The notes under the pieces are model-generated. The model was not told the DNA's origin, did not search any database, and was given only the letters and a program-made list of their open reading frames with translations. Made by a program: the position numbers and the translations under genes. From positions 1 to 32,086 of the forward strand of contig CAMWRI010000009.1 of assembly GCA_947176585.1 (NCBI GenBank): DNA of 32,086 nt, written 5' to 3'. Origin of the DNA: an uncultured Porphyromonadaceae bacterium. GTDB taxonomy: Bacteria; Bacteroidota; Bacteroidia; Bacteroidales; Muribaculaceae. Numbering within the stretch: the stretch's first letter is position 1; the number at the start of each line of letters is the position of its first letter. This document shows positions 16,447-25,271 of the stretch, one piece after another.

Positions 16447-17909
16447 TGAAAAAGCTCAGTGAATTGCTCCCCCATATAGGCCCGCACGAGGTGCGGGGCG
16501 ACGCATCGGTGCAGCTCGAAGCCATCACCGCCGACTCCCGCGCGGTGGCACCGGGCAGCCTTTTCGTGGCCATGCGCGGCACCGCAGTGGACGGCCACCG
16601 GTTCGTTCCCGCCGCCGTGGAGGCCGGAGCTGCGGCCATCGTTGTGGCCGCCGACGCAACCATCGACCCGGCCACGGAAGCCCGCGCCACTGTGGTGCGA
16701 GTGCCCGACACGGCAGAGGCCCTGGGCCTGCTCGCATCCGCATGGCACGGCCACCCCTCGCGCCACCTCACCCTCGTGGGTGTGACCGGCACCAACGGCA
16801 AGACCACCGTGGCCACCCTGCTCTACGACATGGCCCGCCTGCGCGGCGAGCGCGCCGGCCTGCTCAGCACCGTGGTGAACCGCATAGGCACCCGCGCCGT
16901 GGCCTCCACCCACACCACTCCCGACCCGCTGGAGCTCAACGCCCTGCTGGCGCAGATGGTGGACGAGGGATGCACATTCGCGGCCATGGAGGTGAGCAGT
17001 CATGCGTGCGCTCAGCGCCGCATAGCCGGCCTCGCATTTGCCGGAGGAGTGTTCACCAACCTCACCCGAGACCACCTCGACTACCACGGCACCTTCCAGG
17101 CCTATCTCGAGGCCAAGCGCATGTTCTTCGACGCTCTGCCTGCTGACGCATGGGCTCTCGTGAACGAAGACGACTCACACGCGCGCGTTCTTATTCAAAA
17201 TACACGCGCACGCGTGTACGGCTACGGTCTCCGCTCTGCCGCAGATTTCCGCGCCGCCGTGGTGGAGGAACGCATCGACGGCATGGAGCTGCGCATCGAC
17301 GGCCGCGAGCTCCACACACCATTTGCCGGCCGATTCAACGCATCCAATCTTCTGGCCGTCTACGGCGCCACGCGCCTGCTGGGCTGCGACAAAGACGAGA
17401 CGCTGCGGCTGCTGAGCGCCCTGCACCCGGTGGCCGGCCGTTTCCAGACGTTCCACGGCGGAGGCATCACGGCCATAGTGGACTATGCCCACACGCCCGA
17501 TGCGCTGGCCAACGTACTCGACACCATCCGCCAGGCCGCCGGGCAGGATGCCGAGGTGATCACCGTGTGTGGCTGCGGCGGCGACCGAGACCACGGTAAG
17601 CGCCCCATGATGGCCCGCGAGGCTGCCCTGCGCAGCTCGCGCCTGATCATCACCTCCGACAATCCCCGCAGCGAGGACCCTGCCGAAATCGCCGCACAGA
17701 TGCTGGCCGGCCTCGACGACGACGAGCGCATAGCCGCAACCGTGGAACTCGACCGCGCCCGCGCCATAGCCCTGGCTATCAGCGAGGCCGAGCCCGGAGC
17801 CGTGGTGCTGGTGGCGGGCAAAGGCCACGAAAACTACCAGATAATAGGCTCTGAACGCCGTCATTTCGACGACGCCGAGCAAGTGAAGGAAGCTCTCAGC
17901 CAAAGATAA
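16446..17909 (+). CDS. murE: UDP-N-acetylmuramoyl-L-alanyl-D-glutamate--2,6-diaminopimelate ligase
   Basis: 487 residues. MurE adds the third stem-peptide residue in the cytoplasm. The N-terminal UDP-binding domain has ITADSRAVAPGSLFVAMRG. The ATP-binding loop GVTGTNGKTT is near residues 113-122, followed by TTPDPLEL and the MEVSSHA block. The specificity loop reads DNPR at residues 405-408, the hallmark of meso-diaminopimelate ligases as opposed to L-lysine ligases, so the peptidoglycan should be of the mDAP type. The C-terminal GKGHENYQI is also typical. It starts on the last base of the ftsI stop and ends 10 nt before mraY. A small AT-richer patch with an inverted repeat at 17201-17218 lies inside the gene. 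Confidence 0.97.
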   Translation: MKKLSELLPHIGPHEVRGDASVQLEAITADSRAVAPGSLFVAMRGTAVDGHRFVPAAVEAGAAAIVVAADATIDPATEARATVVRVPDTAEALGLLASAWHGHPSRHLTLVGVTGTNGKTTVATLLYDMARLRGERAGLLSTVVNRIGTRAVASTHTTPDPLELNALLAQMVDEGCTFAAMEVSSHACAQRRIAGLAFAGGVFTNLTRDHLDYHGTFQAYLEAKRMFFDALPADAWALVNEDDSHARVLIQNTRARVYGYGLRSAADFRAAVVEERIDGMELRIDGRELHTPFAGRFNASNLLAVYGATRLLGCDKDETLRLLSALHPVAGRFQTFHGGGITAIVDYAHTPDALANVLDTIRQAAGQDAEVITVCGCGGDRDHGKRPMMAREAALRSSRLIITSDNPRSEDPAEIAAQMLAGLDDDERIAATVELDRARAIALAISEAEPGAVVLVAGKGHENYQIIGSERRHFDDAEQVKEALSQR

Positions 17910-17919
17910 ACCACTCATC

Positions 17920-19173
17920 ATGCTATACTACCTCTTCCAGCTACTCCAGGACAGCGGCGTGCCGGGCGCCCGACTCATGGACTATCTCACTTTCCGCTCC
18001 GGCGCCGCATTCGTGCTGGCCATGCTCCTGGCCATATTCGCGGGAGCAGCAGTGATACGCCGCCTGCAGCTCATGCAGGTGGGCGAGATCATCCGCGACC
18101 TCGATCTCGAAGGCCAGCAGGCCAAGAAAGGCACCCCCACCATGGGAGGTATCATCATCATCCTGAGCATAGTGCTGCCCTGCCTGCTCGTGGGAAATCT
18201 CGCGAATCCCTACATGATACTCATGCTCGTGGCCACCCTCTGGCTGGGTACCATCGGCTTCCTCGACGACTACAAGAAGCTCACCCGCCACAATAAAGAC
18301 GGCATACGCGGCAAGTACAAGATCTTCGGACAGGTGGGTATAGCGCTCATCGTGGCCGGCACCATGTATCTCAACCCCAACATGGTGATCGTGCAGAACC
18401 ACGAAGTGATCGACTCGTCCACGCAGCGCGTGGAGCAGGTGATCTACGACGAGGACGAGGAAGTGAAATCCCCCGAGACCACCATTCCCTTCGTGAAGAA
18501 CAACAACTTCAACTACTCGTGGTTTACGGGCTGGATGGGCAGCCATGCCGAGACCGGCGGCTGGGTGGTGTTTTTCATCTTCGTGATGTTTTTCGTCACG
18601 GCCACCAGCAACGGCGCCAACCTCAACGACGGCCTCGACGGCCTCTGCGCCGGCCTGAGCGCCGTGGCAGGCGTGGCACTCGCCATCATGGCATATCTGG
18701 GCGGCAACCTCATCTACTCGGCCTACCTGAACATAATGTATGTGCCCGCCAGCGGCGAACTTGTGGTGTATATGGCCGCCTTCATCGGTGCCCTCGTGGG
18801 CTTCCTGTGGTACAACGCCAACCCCGCGCAGGTGTTCATGGGCGACACCGGCTCGCTCACCCTGGGCGGCATTATCGCCGTATTCGCCATCCTCATCCAC
18901 AAGGAACTCCTGCTGCCCATCCTGGTGGCCCTCTTCTATATCGAGGACCTCTCGGTGGTGCTACAGGTGGCCTACTTCAAGCGCACAGGCGGCAAGCGCA
19001 TCTTCAAGATGTCGCCGCTGCACCACCACTTCCAGAAACCCGGCGACGGACGCTGGCCGGCACTCATCCAGTGGCCGCGCATGGCAATTCCCGAAGCCAA
19101 GATCGTGACCCGCTTCTGGATCATAGGCATCATTCTGGCCGTCGTAACTTTCGTAACCCTCAAAATACGCTGA
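17920..19173 (+). CDS. mraY: Phospho-N-acetylmuramoyl-pentapeptide-transferase
   Basis: 417 residues and about ten membrane spans. MraY transfers phospho-MurNAc-pentapeptide to undecaprenyl phosphate, giving lipid I at the inner membrane. Motifs include QQAKKGTPTMGGI with the substrate-site region, LDDYKKLT, NLNDGLDGL (N234-L239 with D237 and D240), MGDTGS (D309) and LHHHFQ. It is longer than the E. coli protein (360). Most of the difference is an acidic insert at about 165-195 (VIYDEDEEVKSPET), apparently characteristic of Bacteroidota MraY. The start is an ATG 10 nt after murE, with an AAACCAC leader and no Shine-Dalgarno site. murD begins one base after the stop. Confidence 0.97.
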   Translation: MLYYLFQLLQDSGVPGARLMDYLTFRSGAAFVLAMLLAIFAGAAVIRRLQLMQVGEIIRDLDLEGQQAKKGTPTMGGIIIILSIVLPCLLVGNLANPYMILMLVATLWLGTIGFLDDYKKLTRHNKDGIRGKYKIFGQVGIALIVAGTMYLNPNMVIVQNHEVIDSSTQRVEQVIYDEDEEVKSPETTIPFVKNNNFNYSWFTGWMGSHAETGGWVVFFIFVMFFVTATSNGANLNDGLDGLCAGLSAVAGVALAIMAYLGGNLIYSAYLNIMYVPASGELVVYMAAFIGALVGFLWYNANPAQVFMGDTGSLTLGGIIAVFAILIHKELLLPILVALFYIEDLSVVLQVAYFKRTGGKRIFKMSPLHHHFQKPGDGRWPALIQWPRMAIPEAKIVTRFWIIGIILAVVTFVTLKIR

Positions 19174-19174
19174 T

Positions 19175-20509
19175 ATGAAGAACATCGTGATACTCGGAGC
19201 CGGCGAGAGCGGCACAGGAGCCGCCATTCTGGCACGCGACAAAGGCATGAACGTGTTTCTCAGCGACTCGGGCACCGTGGCACCCCGATATGCCGAAATG
19301 CTCGACGCCGAGGGTATAGAGTGGGAGCAGGGCGGCCACACGCTCGACCGCATCCTGCAGGCCGACGAAGTGGTGAAGAGCCCCGGCATACCGGACACCG
19401 TGCCCGTGATGCAGGCCGTGCTGGAGCGCGGAATCCACGTGATCAGCGAGATTGAATTCGCAGCACGCTTCTTCCCGGAGGGCACACGCACCGTGTGCAT
19501 CACCGGCAGCAACGGCAAGACCACTACCACCATGCTCACCCACTACCTGCTGCAGCAGGCCGGCATCGACGCATCCACCGCCGGCAACATCGGCCGCTCG
19601 CTGGCATGGCAGGTGGCGCGCGAGCCACATGCCGTGTACGTGATAGAGCTCAGCAGCTTCCAGCTCGACAATATGTATGACTTCCGGGCCGACACCGCCG
19701 TGCTCACCAATATCACCCCCGACCACCTCGACCGCTACGGCTACGAGATGCAGCGCTACGTCGACGCCAAGATGCGCATACTTCGCAACATGCGTCCGTG
19801 CGACACGTTCATAAGCTGGGCCGACGACCCCGTGACCACCGTGCAGCCCGCCGCCATCCACACCGAGGCCCGGCATCTCACCTACTCCTGCACCCGTCCG
19901 GCCGATGCCTGCATCAACGACGAGGAAATCATGCTGCTGGGCAAGCCCCTGATGTATGCCGACAGGGTGCTCCTTCCCGGCACCCATAACTGCCTGAACG
20001 CCATGGCATCGGCCCTTGCCGCCACCACCGTGGGAGCCTCGCCCGAGGCTATAGCCCGGGGCCTGGAGACCTTCTCGCCCGTGGAACACCGTCTGGAGCC
20101 CATATTCACCAGCGACGGCCTCCACTGGGTGAACGACAGCAAGGCCACCAACGTGAACTCCACATTCTATGCCCTCGAGGCCATGCACGGCCCCACGATA
20201 CTCATCCTGGGCGGCAAGGACAAGGGCAACGACTACTCCGAGATCCTGCCGCTGGTGCAGGACCGCGTGGTGGCCATAGTGGCCATGGGACTGCACAACG
20301 AAAAAATCGTGGACTTCTTCTCGCCCCATGTGCAGGTGGAGTCCACCCACACCCTCGACCAGGCTATCGAAACCTGCCGCCTACTGGCCCATGAGGGCGA
20401 CACCATCCTGCTCTCGCCCTGCTGCGCCAGCTTCGACCTCTTCACCAGTTATGAGGACCGCGGACGCCGCTTCAAACAGCGCGTGCTCGAAACCCAACCC
20501 AAACGCTGA
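19175..20509 (+). CDS. murD: UDP-N-acetylmuramoylalanine--D-glutamate ligase
   Basis: 444 residues, the normal MurD length. It adds D-glutamate to UDP-MurNAc-L-Ala. The N-terminal Rossmann-like domain starts VILGAGESGTGAA. The ATP loop GSNGKTTTT is at residues 111-119. The central ligase signature ELSSFQLD and ITPDHLDRYG follow. The third domain has NDSKATN and ILGGKDKG, both standard for MurD. The order mraY-murD-ftsW-murG-murC is the conserved dcw order. The stop is followed by a 42-nt gap before ftsW, the largest gap in the core of the cluster up to ftsA. That gap holds only an AC-rich leader and no visible promoter. Confidence 0.97.
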   Translation: MKNIVILGAGESGTGAAILARDKGMNVFLSDSGTVAPRYAEMLDAEGIEWEQGGHTLDRILQADEVVKSPGIPDTVPVMQAVLERGIHVISEIEFAARFFPEGTRTVCITGSNGKTTTTMLTHYLLQQAGIDASTAGNIGRSLAWQVAREPHAVYVIELSSFQLDNMYDFRADTAVLTNITPDHLDRYGYEMQRYVDAKMRILRNMRPCDTFISWADDPVTTVQPAAIHTEARHLTYSCTRPADACINDEEIMLLGKPLMYADRVLLPGTHNCLNAMASALAATTVGASPEAIARGLETFSPVEHRLEPIFTSDGLHWVNDSKATNVNSTFYALEAMHGPTILILGGKDKGNDYSEILPLVQDRVVAIVAMGLHNEKIVDFFSPHVQVESTHTLDQAIETCRLLAHEGDTILLSPCCASFDLFTSYEDRGRRFKQRVLETQPKR

Positions 20510-20551
20510 CAACCCACATCTCTCACCCAACACACCAACGCAATCACCGCA

Positions 20552-21868
20552 ATGGAATCCTCTCCGGCAATAGCAGCACAGGCCGACGCCATACGGCCCC
20601 GCGTGCGCACCGATCATCACATCTGGGGCATCTACATCGTGCTCCTGATCTTCTCAATCATCGAGCTGTTCAGCGCCTCCAGCCAGGAGGTGCGCCCCGA
20701 CGACATCTACGGCCCCATCGTGCGCCATGCCCAGTTTCTGGTCATGGGTCTGGCGATAATGCTCGTGATCCAGCACTTCCACTACCGCCACGTAGTGCGC
20801 TTCATCCCCTGGCTCGTGGCAGGCAGCATCGCCGCCATGCTCTATGTGCTGGTGGCCGGTGTCACCATCAACGGTGCCCGCCGCGGCATGCGAATCGCAG
20901 GCATGGTGATCCTGCCCGCCGAGTTCATAAAGCTGGCCGTGGCCCTGGGCGTGGCCCTGATTATGAGCCGCTACCAGGTGAAGGGGCGACGCGACGTGTC
21001 GATCCACGGCATACGCCTGTGTGTGATTCTCACGCTCGTGTGCTCCGGACTGCTCTTCACGCAGGGCCTCACAAACACCCTGCTGCTCATGGCCATAAGC
21101 CTGGCCATGATGGCCATCGGCGGTGTGGGGTGCAAGAAATTCTGGTGCGTGGTGGGAGTCTACGCCCTCATAGGCGGAGCAGCCATGGGCGTGAAGGTGA
21201 TTGCCGCCAAAACGGCCCCGCCGTCGGAAGCTGCCATAGAGGTGGCGCGGCTCAACCACGAGGAAGTGGGCGAAATCAATGAGACCGATCGCTCCAGCAC
21301 ATGGGCCGGACGCCTTACGCGCCACTTCCGCCTCAACAAATACAACGACCCCATCAACGACATCAACAAGCAGGAGCAGCTGAGCTACATAGCCCAGGCC
21401 CACGGAGGCATCACGGGCGTGGGCCCCGGCAAGTCGCGCGAGAACGCCCGCCTGCCCCTGGCATTCAGCGACTATATATATGCCATCGTGGTCGAGGAGT
21501 GTGGCCTGATATTCAGCATCTTCCTGCTGCTGTGCTATCTGTGGCTGTTCTTGCGCACGGGCTACGTGGGCACCCAGCTGCGGCGCACCCCGGCATGCTT
21601 CCTCATGATAGGCTGCGGGCTCTACATAGTGGTGCAGGCACTGTTCCACATGGCCATCGTGAGCGGCGTATTCCCCGTATCGGGCCAGCCGCTGCCGCTC
21701 ATCAGCAAGGGCGGCACATCGGTGCTCGCCACCTCGGTGGCCTTCGGCGTGATGCTCAGCGTGAGCCGCCACGCCGCCCGCACCGGCGACAAAGACACCG
21801 AGGCAGCAACCATCGAGCTCCAGAGCCTGCCCGAAAATCTCAGAACCGACAACCCCACACAGCTATGA
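20552..21868 (+). CDS. ftsW: Septal peptidoglycan glycosyltransferase FtsW (SEDS family)
   Basis: 438 residues with about ten membrane spans. FtsW polymerises lipid II at the septum with FtsI as its partner. SEDS features include the INGARRGMRI loop followed by LPAEFIKLA (PAE where PSE is common). The periplasmic GGITGVGPGKSRENARLP loop is present, and an Asp in FSDYIYAIVVEE aligns with the catalytic Asp of FtsW/RodA. The C-terminal ISKGGTS block is also typical. A hydrophilic tail of about 35 residues (DKDTEAATIELQ) follows the last span. Position between murD and murG favours FtsW over RodA. The stop overlaps the murG start (ATGA). Confidence 0.95.
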   Translation: MESSPAIAAQADAIRPRVRTDHHIWGIYIVLLIFSIIELFSASSQEVRPDDIYGPIVRHAQFLVMGLAIMLVIQHFHYRHVVRFIPWLVAGSIAAMLYVLVAGVTINGARRGMRIAGMVILPAEFIKLAVALGVALIMSRYQVKGRRDVSIHGIRLCVILTLVCSGLLFTQGLTNTLLLMAISLAMMAIGGVGCKKFWCVVGVYALIGGAAMGVKVIAAKTAPPSEAAIEVARLNHEEVGEINETDRSSTWAGRLTRHFRLNKYNDPINDINKQEQLSYIAQAHGGITGVGPGKSRENARLPLAFSDYIYAIVVEECGLIFSIFLLLCYLWLFLRTGYVGTQLRRTPACFLMIGCGLYIVVQALFHMAIVSGVFPVSGQPLPLISKGGTSVLATSVAFGVMLSVSRHAARTGDKDTEAATIELQSLPENLRTDNPTQL

Positions 21869-22980
21869 CCAATACCACAATCAAGCGAGCAATCATAAGC
21901 GGAGGCGGCACCGGCGGACACATATTCCCGGCCCTCAGCATAGCCGGCGAGCTGCGCCGTCGGAATCCCGAAGTGGAAATCCTCTTCGTGGGTGCGGAAG
22001 ACCGTATGGAGATGACACGCGTGCCGGATGCCGGCTACGACATCGTGGGACTGCCCGTGGCCGGATTCGACCGCAAGCGCCTGTGGCGCAATTTCCGCAC
22101 CCTCTGGCTGCTGCAGAAGAGCATGCGCCTGGCCCGTAAGACCGTGCGCGACTTCCACCCGCAGATAGCCATAGGAGTGGGCGGCTATTGCAGCGGTCCC
22201 ACCCTCAAGGCTGCCCAGGCCCTGGGTGTGCCCACTCTCATCCAGGAGCAGAACGGCTATCCGGGTGTCACGAATAAATTACTTGCAAAGCGCGCCGAGG
22301 CCATCTGCGTGGCCTACGAGGGCACCGAACGCTTCTTCCCGGCCGACCGCATCCACCTCACGGGCAATCCCGTGCGTGCGTCGCTGCTCGACTGCACCCT
22401 CACGCCCGCCGAGGCCCGCAAGCAGCTGGGATTCGATCCGGAGCGCCCGCTGGTGCTCGTGGTGGGGGGCTCCCTGGGCGCAACCACTATCAACCGCGCG
22501 ATAGCCGCCGGCATCGACGCCATCACGGCCACCGGCGCCCAATTGCTGTGGCAGACCGGACGCCGCGACACCGACCTGGCCGCCGCCGTGACCGCCGGAC
22601 GCAAGGACGCCCGCGCCACCGAATTCATCGCCCGCATGGATGTGGCCTACCGGGCCGCCACCGTGGTGGTGTCGCGCGCAGGCGCCGGAAGCATCAGCGA
22701 GCTGCAGCTGCTGGGCAAGCCAACGGTGCTTGTGCCCTCGCCCAACGTCACCGAAGACCACCAGCGACGCAACGCCATGGCCCTCACCGCCCGCGATGCC
22801 GCCGTGATGGTGGAGGACGCCGACGCCACCGGAGAACTCGTGCCCGCCATCACCGCTCTCATAGCCGATGAGGAGCGGTGCGCCGCCATGGGCCGCGCCA
22901 TCAGCGCCATGGCATTGCCGGACGCCGCCTCGCTCATTGTAGACATTGCCGAAAACATAGTAGCCACACACAGCAAATGA
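21865..22980 (+). CDS. murG: UDP-N-acetylglucosamine--N-acetylmuramyl-(pentapeptide) pyrophosphoryl-undecaprenol N-acetylglucosamine transferase
   Basis: 371 residues. MurG converts lipid I to lipid II at the inner face of the membrane (GT28, GT-B fold). The first G loop GGGTGGH is at residues 13-19, and the membrane-facing loop GVGGYCSGP follows. The donor UDP-GlcNAc region includes VVGGSLGA and SRAGAGSISEL (about 270-281), and then the VPSPNVTEDHQ block. The track gives a longer ORF from 21301 that reads through ftsW in another frame. The true start is the ATG at 21865, overlapping the ftsW stop as ATGA and placing the first G loop at the usual distance from the N-terminus. The stop overlaps the murC start (ATGA). 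Confidence 0.97.
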   Translation: MTNTTIKRAIISGGGTGGHIFPALSIAGELRRRNPEVEILFVGAEDRMEMTRVPDAGYDIVGLPVAGFDRKRLWRNFRTLWLLQKSMRLARKTVRDFHPQIAIGVGGYCSGPTLKAAQALGVPTLIQEQNGYPGVTNKLLAKRAEAICVAYEGTERFFPADRIHLTGNPVRASLLDCTLTPAEARKQLGFDPERPLVLVVGGSLGATTINRAIAAGIDAITATGAQLLWQTGRRDTDLAAAVTAGRKDARATEFIARMDVAYRAATVVVSRAGAGSISELQLLGKPTVLVPSPNVTEDHQRRNAMALTARDAAVMVEDADATGELVPAITALIADEERCAAMGRAISAMALPDAASLIVDIAENIVATHSK

Positions 22981-24362
22981 ATCACGAATATCCCCGAATA
23001 TACTTCGTGGGCGGCGGAGGCATAGGAATGGCCGCCCTGGAGCGCTATTTTATCTCGCAGGGCCGAAGCGTGGCCGCCTACGACCGCACCCCCTCGCCCC
23101 TCACCGCAGCCCTCACCGCCGAGGGGGTGGCCTTCAGCTACGACGATGACCCCGCTCTGGCCGTGCCCGCACCCTTCCGCGATCCCGAGGGCACCCTGGT
23201 GGTCTACACCCCCGCCGTGCCCGAGACGTCGGCTCTGATGCAGTTCTTCCGCTCCGCCGGCCACCGCGTGATCAAGCGCGCCGAGGCCCTGGGCATCATC
23301 ACCCGCGGCAGCCGCGCCCTGTGCTTCGCCGGCACCCACGGCAAGACCACCACATCGGCCATGGCCGCCCACATCCTCCACACATGCACCTGTGGCTGCA
23401 ACGCCTTTCTGGGCGGCATCCTGCGCAACTACGACAGCAACCTGCTGCTGAGCCCCACCTCGCCGTGGACCGTGGCTGAAGCCGACGAATACGACCGCTC
23501 CTTCCACCGCCTGCGCCCGCATATCGCCGTGATCACCGCCACTGATCCGGACCACCTCGACATCTACGGCACAGAGGAAGCCTACCTCGAGAGCTTCGCC
23601 CACTTCACCGAGCTGATAGCTCCCGGCGGCGCGCTCGTGGCGCATACGGGCATGAAACTGAAGCCCCGCACGGGGCCCGATGTGAGCGTGTTCAGCTACT
23701 CGCGCAACGAAGGCGACTTCCACGCCGAGCACGTGCGCGTGGAGCCCGGCGGACGCCTCTTCTTCGACTTCGTGCATCCGGGCGGCGTGCTCCGCGATAT
23801 CGAGTTGGGAGTGCCCGTAGATATCAACGTGGAAAATGCCGTGGCCGCACTGGCCGCATGCTGGCTCACCGGCAGCCTCGAGCCAGAGGCCGCACGCCGT
23901 GCAATGGCCACCTTCGGAGGCACGGAGCGCCGTTTCCAGTTCGTGCTGCGCGACGGACGCGACGGACGCGTGATCATCGACGACTACGCCCACCATCCCG
24001 ACGAGCTGCGCGCCGGAATCGCCTCTGTGAGAGCACTTTTTCCCGATCGCAAACTCACCGTGGCCTTCCAGCCTCATCTCTACACCCGCACGCGCGACTT
24101 CGCCCCGCAATTCGCCGAGGCCCTGTCGGCAGCCGACTCTGTGGTGCTCACCGACCTCTATCCGGCCCGCGAGCAACCGCTGCCCGGAGTGAGCTCCCGC
24201 ATCATTTTCGATGCCGTTTCGTGTGCTGATAAACACCTAATCGCCAAAGACAATTTGGTAGATTGGCTGAAAAACCGTAACTTTGACATCCTATTGGCCT
24301 GCGGTGCCGGCGACATGAGTCTGCTGCTGCCGCAAGTGGCCGAATACTACAGCGAGAAATGA
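22977..24362 (+). CDS. murC: UDP-N-acetylmuramate--L-alanine ligase
   Basis: 461 residues. MurC adds L-alanine to UDP-MurNAc, the first stem-peptide step. Landmarks are the N-terminal VGGGGIGMAALERYF, the ATP loop GTHGKTTTS at 119-127, EADEYDRSF, TDPDHLDIYG, the DDYAHHP segment of the C-terminal domain, and FQPHLYTRT. The start I use is the ATG at 22977 overlapping the murG stop (ATGA); the track start at 22878 lies inside murG. The last 150 nt are unusual. Codons switch to AT-rich forms (cta, ttg, gta, aaa), and this island holds a near-perfect Bacteroidota promoter in front of ftsQ. The encoded protein nevertheless ends normally (LLACGAGDM). The stop overlaps ftsQ. Confidence 0.97.
   Translation: MNHEYPRIYFVGGGGIGMAALERYFISQGRSVAAYDRTPSPLTAALTAEGVAFSYDDDPALAVPAPFRDPEGTLVVYTPAVPETSALMQFFRSAGHRVIKRAEALGIITRGSRALCFAGTHGKTTTSAMAAHILHTCTCGCNAFLGGILRNYDSNLLLSPTSPWTVAEADEYDRSFHRLRPHIAVITATDPDHLDIYGTEEAYLESFAHFTELIAPGGALVAHTGMKLKPRTGPDVSVFSYSRNEGDFHAEHVRVEPGGRLFFDFVHPGGVLRDIELGVPVDINVENAVAALAACWLTGSLEPEAARRAMATFGGTERRFQFVLRDGRDGRVIIDDYAHHPDELRAGIASVRALFPDRKLTVAFQPHLYTRTRDFAPQFAEALSAADSVVLTDLYPAREQPLPGVSSRIIFDAVSCADKHLIAKDNLVDWLKNRNFDILLACGAGDMSLLLPQVAEYYSEK
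24254..24285 (+). promoter_or_regulatory. Internal promoter within murC, predicted to drive ftsQ-ftsA-ftsZ
   Basis: TTTG (24254-24257) is followed after 20 nt by TAACTTTG (24278-24285), matching both the -33 and -7 elements of the Bacteroidota vegetative promoter. Local GC is 25 of 60 (24241-24300), against clearly GC-rich flanks. Predicted transcription would start about 65 nt before ftsQ. By eye it is the only site on the plus strand of this window with both elements at standard spacing. Confidence 0.65.
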
Positions 24363-25222
24363 CGAAACGCTCCATCATAATGTGTGCCTGCACGGTAGTG
24401 CTGCTGGTGTATCTGGCCTTCGCTATGGCCGCTTCCGCCGACAGCGCGACGCACGCGCCTCTGGGCAAGGTGCACATAGGAGTATCGGACTCGATGCACA
24501 CCGGATTCATCACCCCCGCCGACATCGAGCGCGACTTCACCGCCGCCATCACCCCCGGCACGCCGCGCTGCTCGCTGAGCATCTCCCGCCTGGAGGAAGC
24601 CCTCGTAGCTTCCGACAAGATCGAGCGGGCCAACGTGGCGGTGCTCTCCGACGGCAGCCTGGCCGTGGATATCGTGCCCATGGTGCCCGTGGCGCGAGTG
24701 TTCGACAGCCGCGGTGCCGATTCGTACTATATCAACGCCCACGGCAAGCGTATCAGCGCCGAGGCCCGCTACCACGTGGACGTGCCCGTGGTGTGCGGCA
24801 CCTTCAACGACCGCTACACCCCTGCCCGCCTGCTCCCCCTGCTCAGCTACGTGGCCTCGCGCCCGGAGCTCGACGCGCTGGTGAGCACCGTGGTGAGCAC
24901 CTCCTCGGGCGACATCATCATAGTGCCGGCCATGCGCGGCCACGTGATCAACTTCGGCGACACCACCGACATGCCCGGCAAATTCGCCCGCCTGCAGCGG
25001 TTCTACCGCTCGGTATCACCCGTGCGCGGCTGGAACAGCTACGACACCATCAGCGTGAAATGGGCCGGACAGGTGGTGGCCTCACGCCGCGCGGGCCATC
25101 TCTCCGATGTGCAGCTCGCCGTGGCCGAGGAGGAATTCAACGATGCCGATGCCGAGACCGTGCAGGGCTTCGACCCGCATGAGGCCGACAACGGCATAGT
25201 GCCCGACAATGCCTATCAATGA
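24359..25222 (+). CDS. ftsQ: FtsQ-like cell division protein (Bacteroidota type)
   Basis: 287 residues. A short cytoplasmic N-terminus (MTKRS) precedes one membrane span at about 6-24 (IIMCACTVVLLVYLAFAMA), followed by a periplasmic domain. A beta-rich region with RLEEALVASDKIERANV and the LAVDIVPMVPVARVF strand resembles the FtsQ/POTRA-beta layout. YYINAHGKRIS is typical of Bacteroidota FtsQ. FtsQ bridges the early and late divisome through FtsL/B-like proteins. Similarity outside these segments is low, so position between murC and ftsA is important support. The ATG overlaps murC by ATGA, and the internal murC promoter lies just upstream. An alternative ftsA start would overlap its 3' end but is not favoured. 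Confidence 0.9.
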   Translation: MTKRSIIMCACTVVLLVYLAFAMAASADSATHAPLGKVHIGVSDSMHTGFITPADIERDFTAAITPGTPRCSLSISRLEEALVASDKIERANVAVLSDGSLAVDIVPMVPVARVFDSRGADSYYINAHGKRISAEARYHVDVPVVCGTFNDRYTPARLLPLLSYVASRPELDALVSTVVSTSSGDIIIVPAMRGHVINFGDTTDMPGKFARLQRFYRSVSPVRGWNSYDTISVKWAGQVVASRRAGHLSDVQLAVAEEEFNDADAETVQGFDPHEADNGIVPDNAYQ

Positions 25223-25233
25223 CTCAACCACAA
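25223..25233 (+). promoter_or_regulatory. CTCAACCACAA leader motif upstream of ftsA
   Basis: An 11-nt sequence directly after the ftsQ stop, 38 nt before the ftsA ATG, is identical to one just before ftsZ. The surrounding leader is A/C-rich without a Shine-Dalgarno site. It may help translation initiation or be a regulatory RNA element. Confidence 0.3.
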
Positions 25234-25271
25234 CGAATACTAATCGACAAAACACCCATATAAATCTCTCA

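Noticed and set aside
17201-17218. TACACGCG-ca-CGCGTGTA inverted repeat inside murE
   Set aside because: It encodes ordinary conserved MurE sequence, has no second copy, and lies too deep in the gene for a clear regulatory role; alternating CG codons can generate it by chance.
22647-24236. 529-residue minus-strand ORF opposite murC, and similar ORFs opposite murE, murD, ftsW, ftsA and DUF2723
   Set aside because: These follow from high GC at third codon positions of the sense gene. No recognisable domain or independent start context is seen.
25209-25271. Upstream ATG extending FtsA by 21 residues
   Set aside because: The extension is Thr/Asn-rich, overlaps ftsQ, and displaces the conserved N-terminal phosphate loop.
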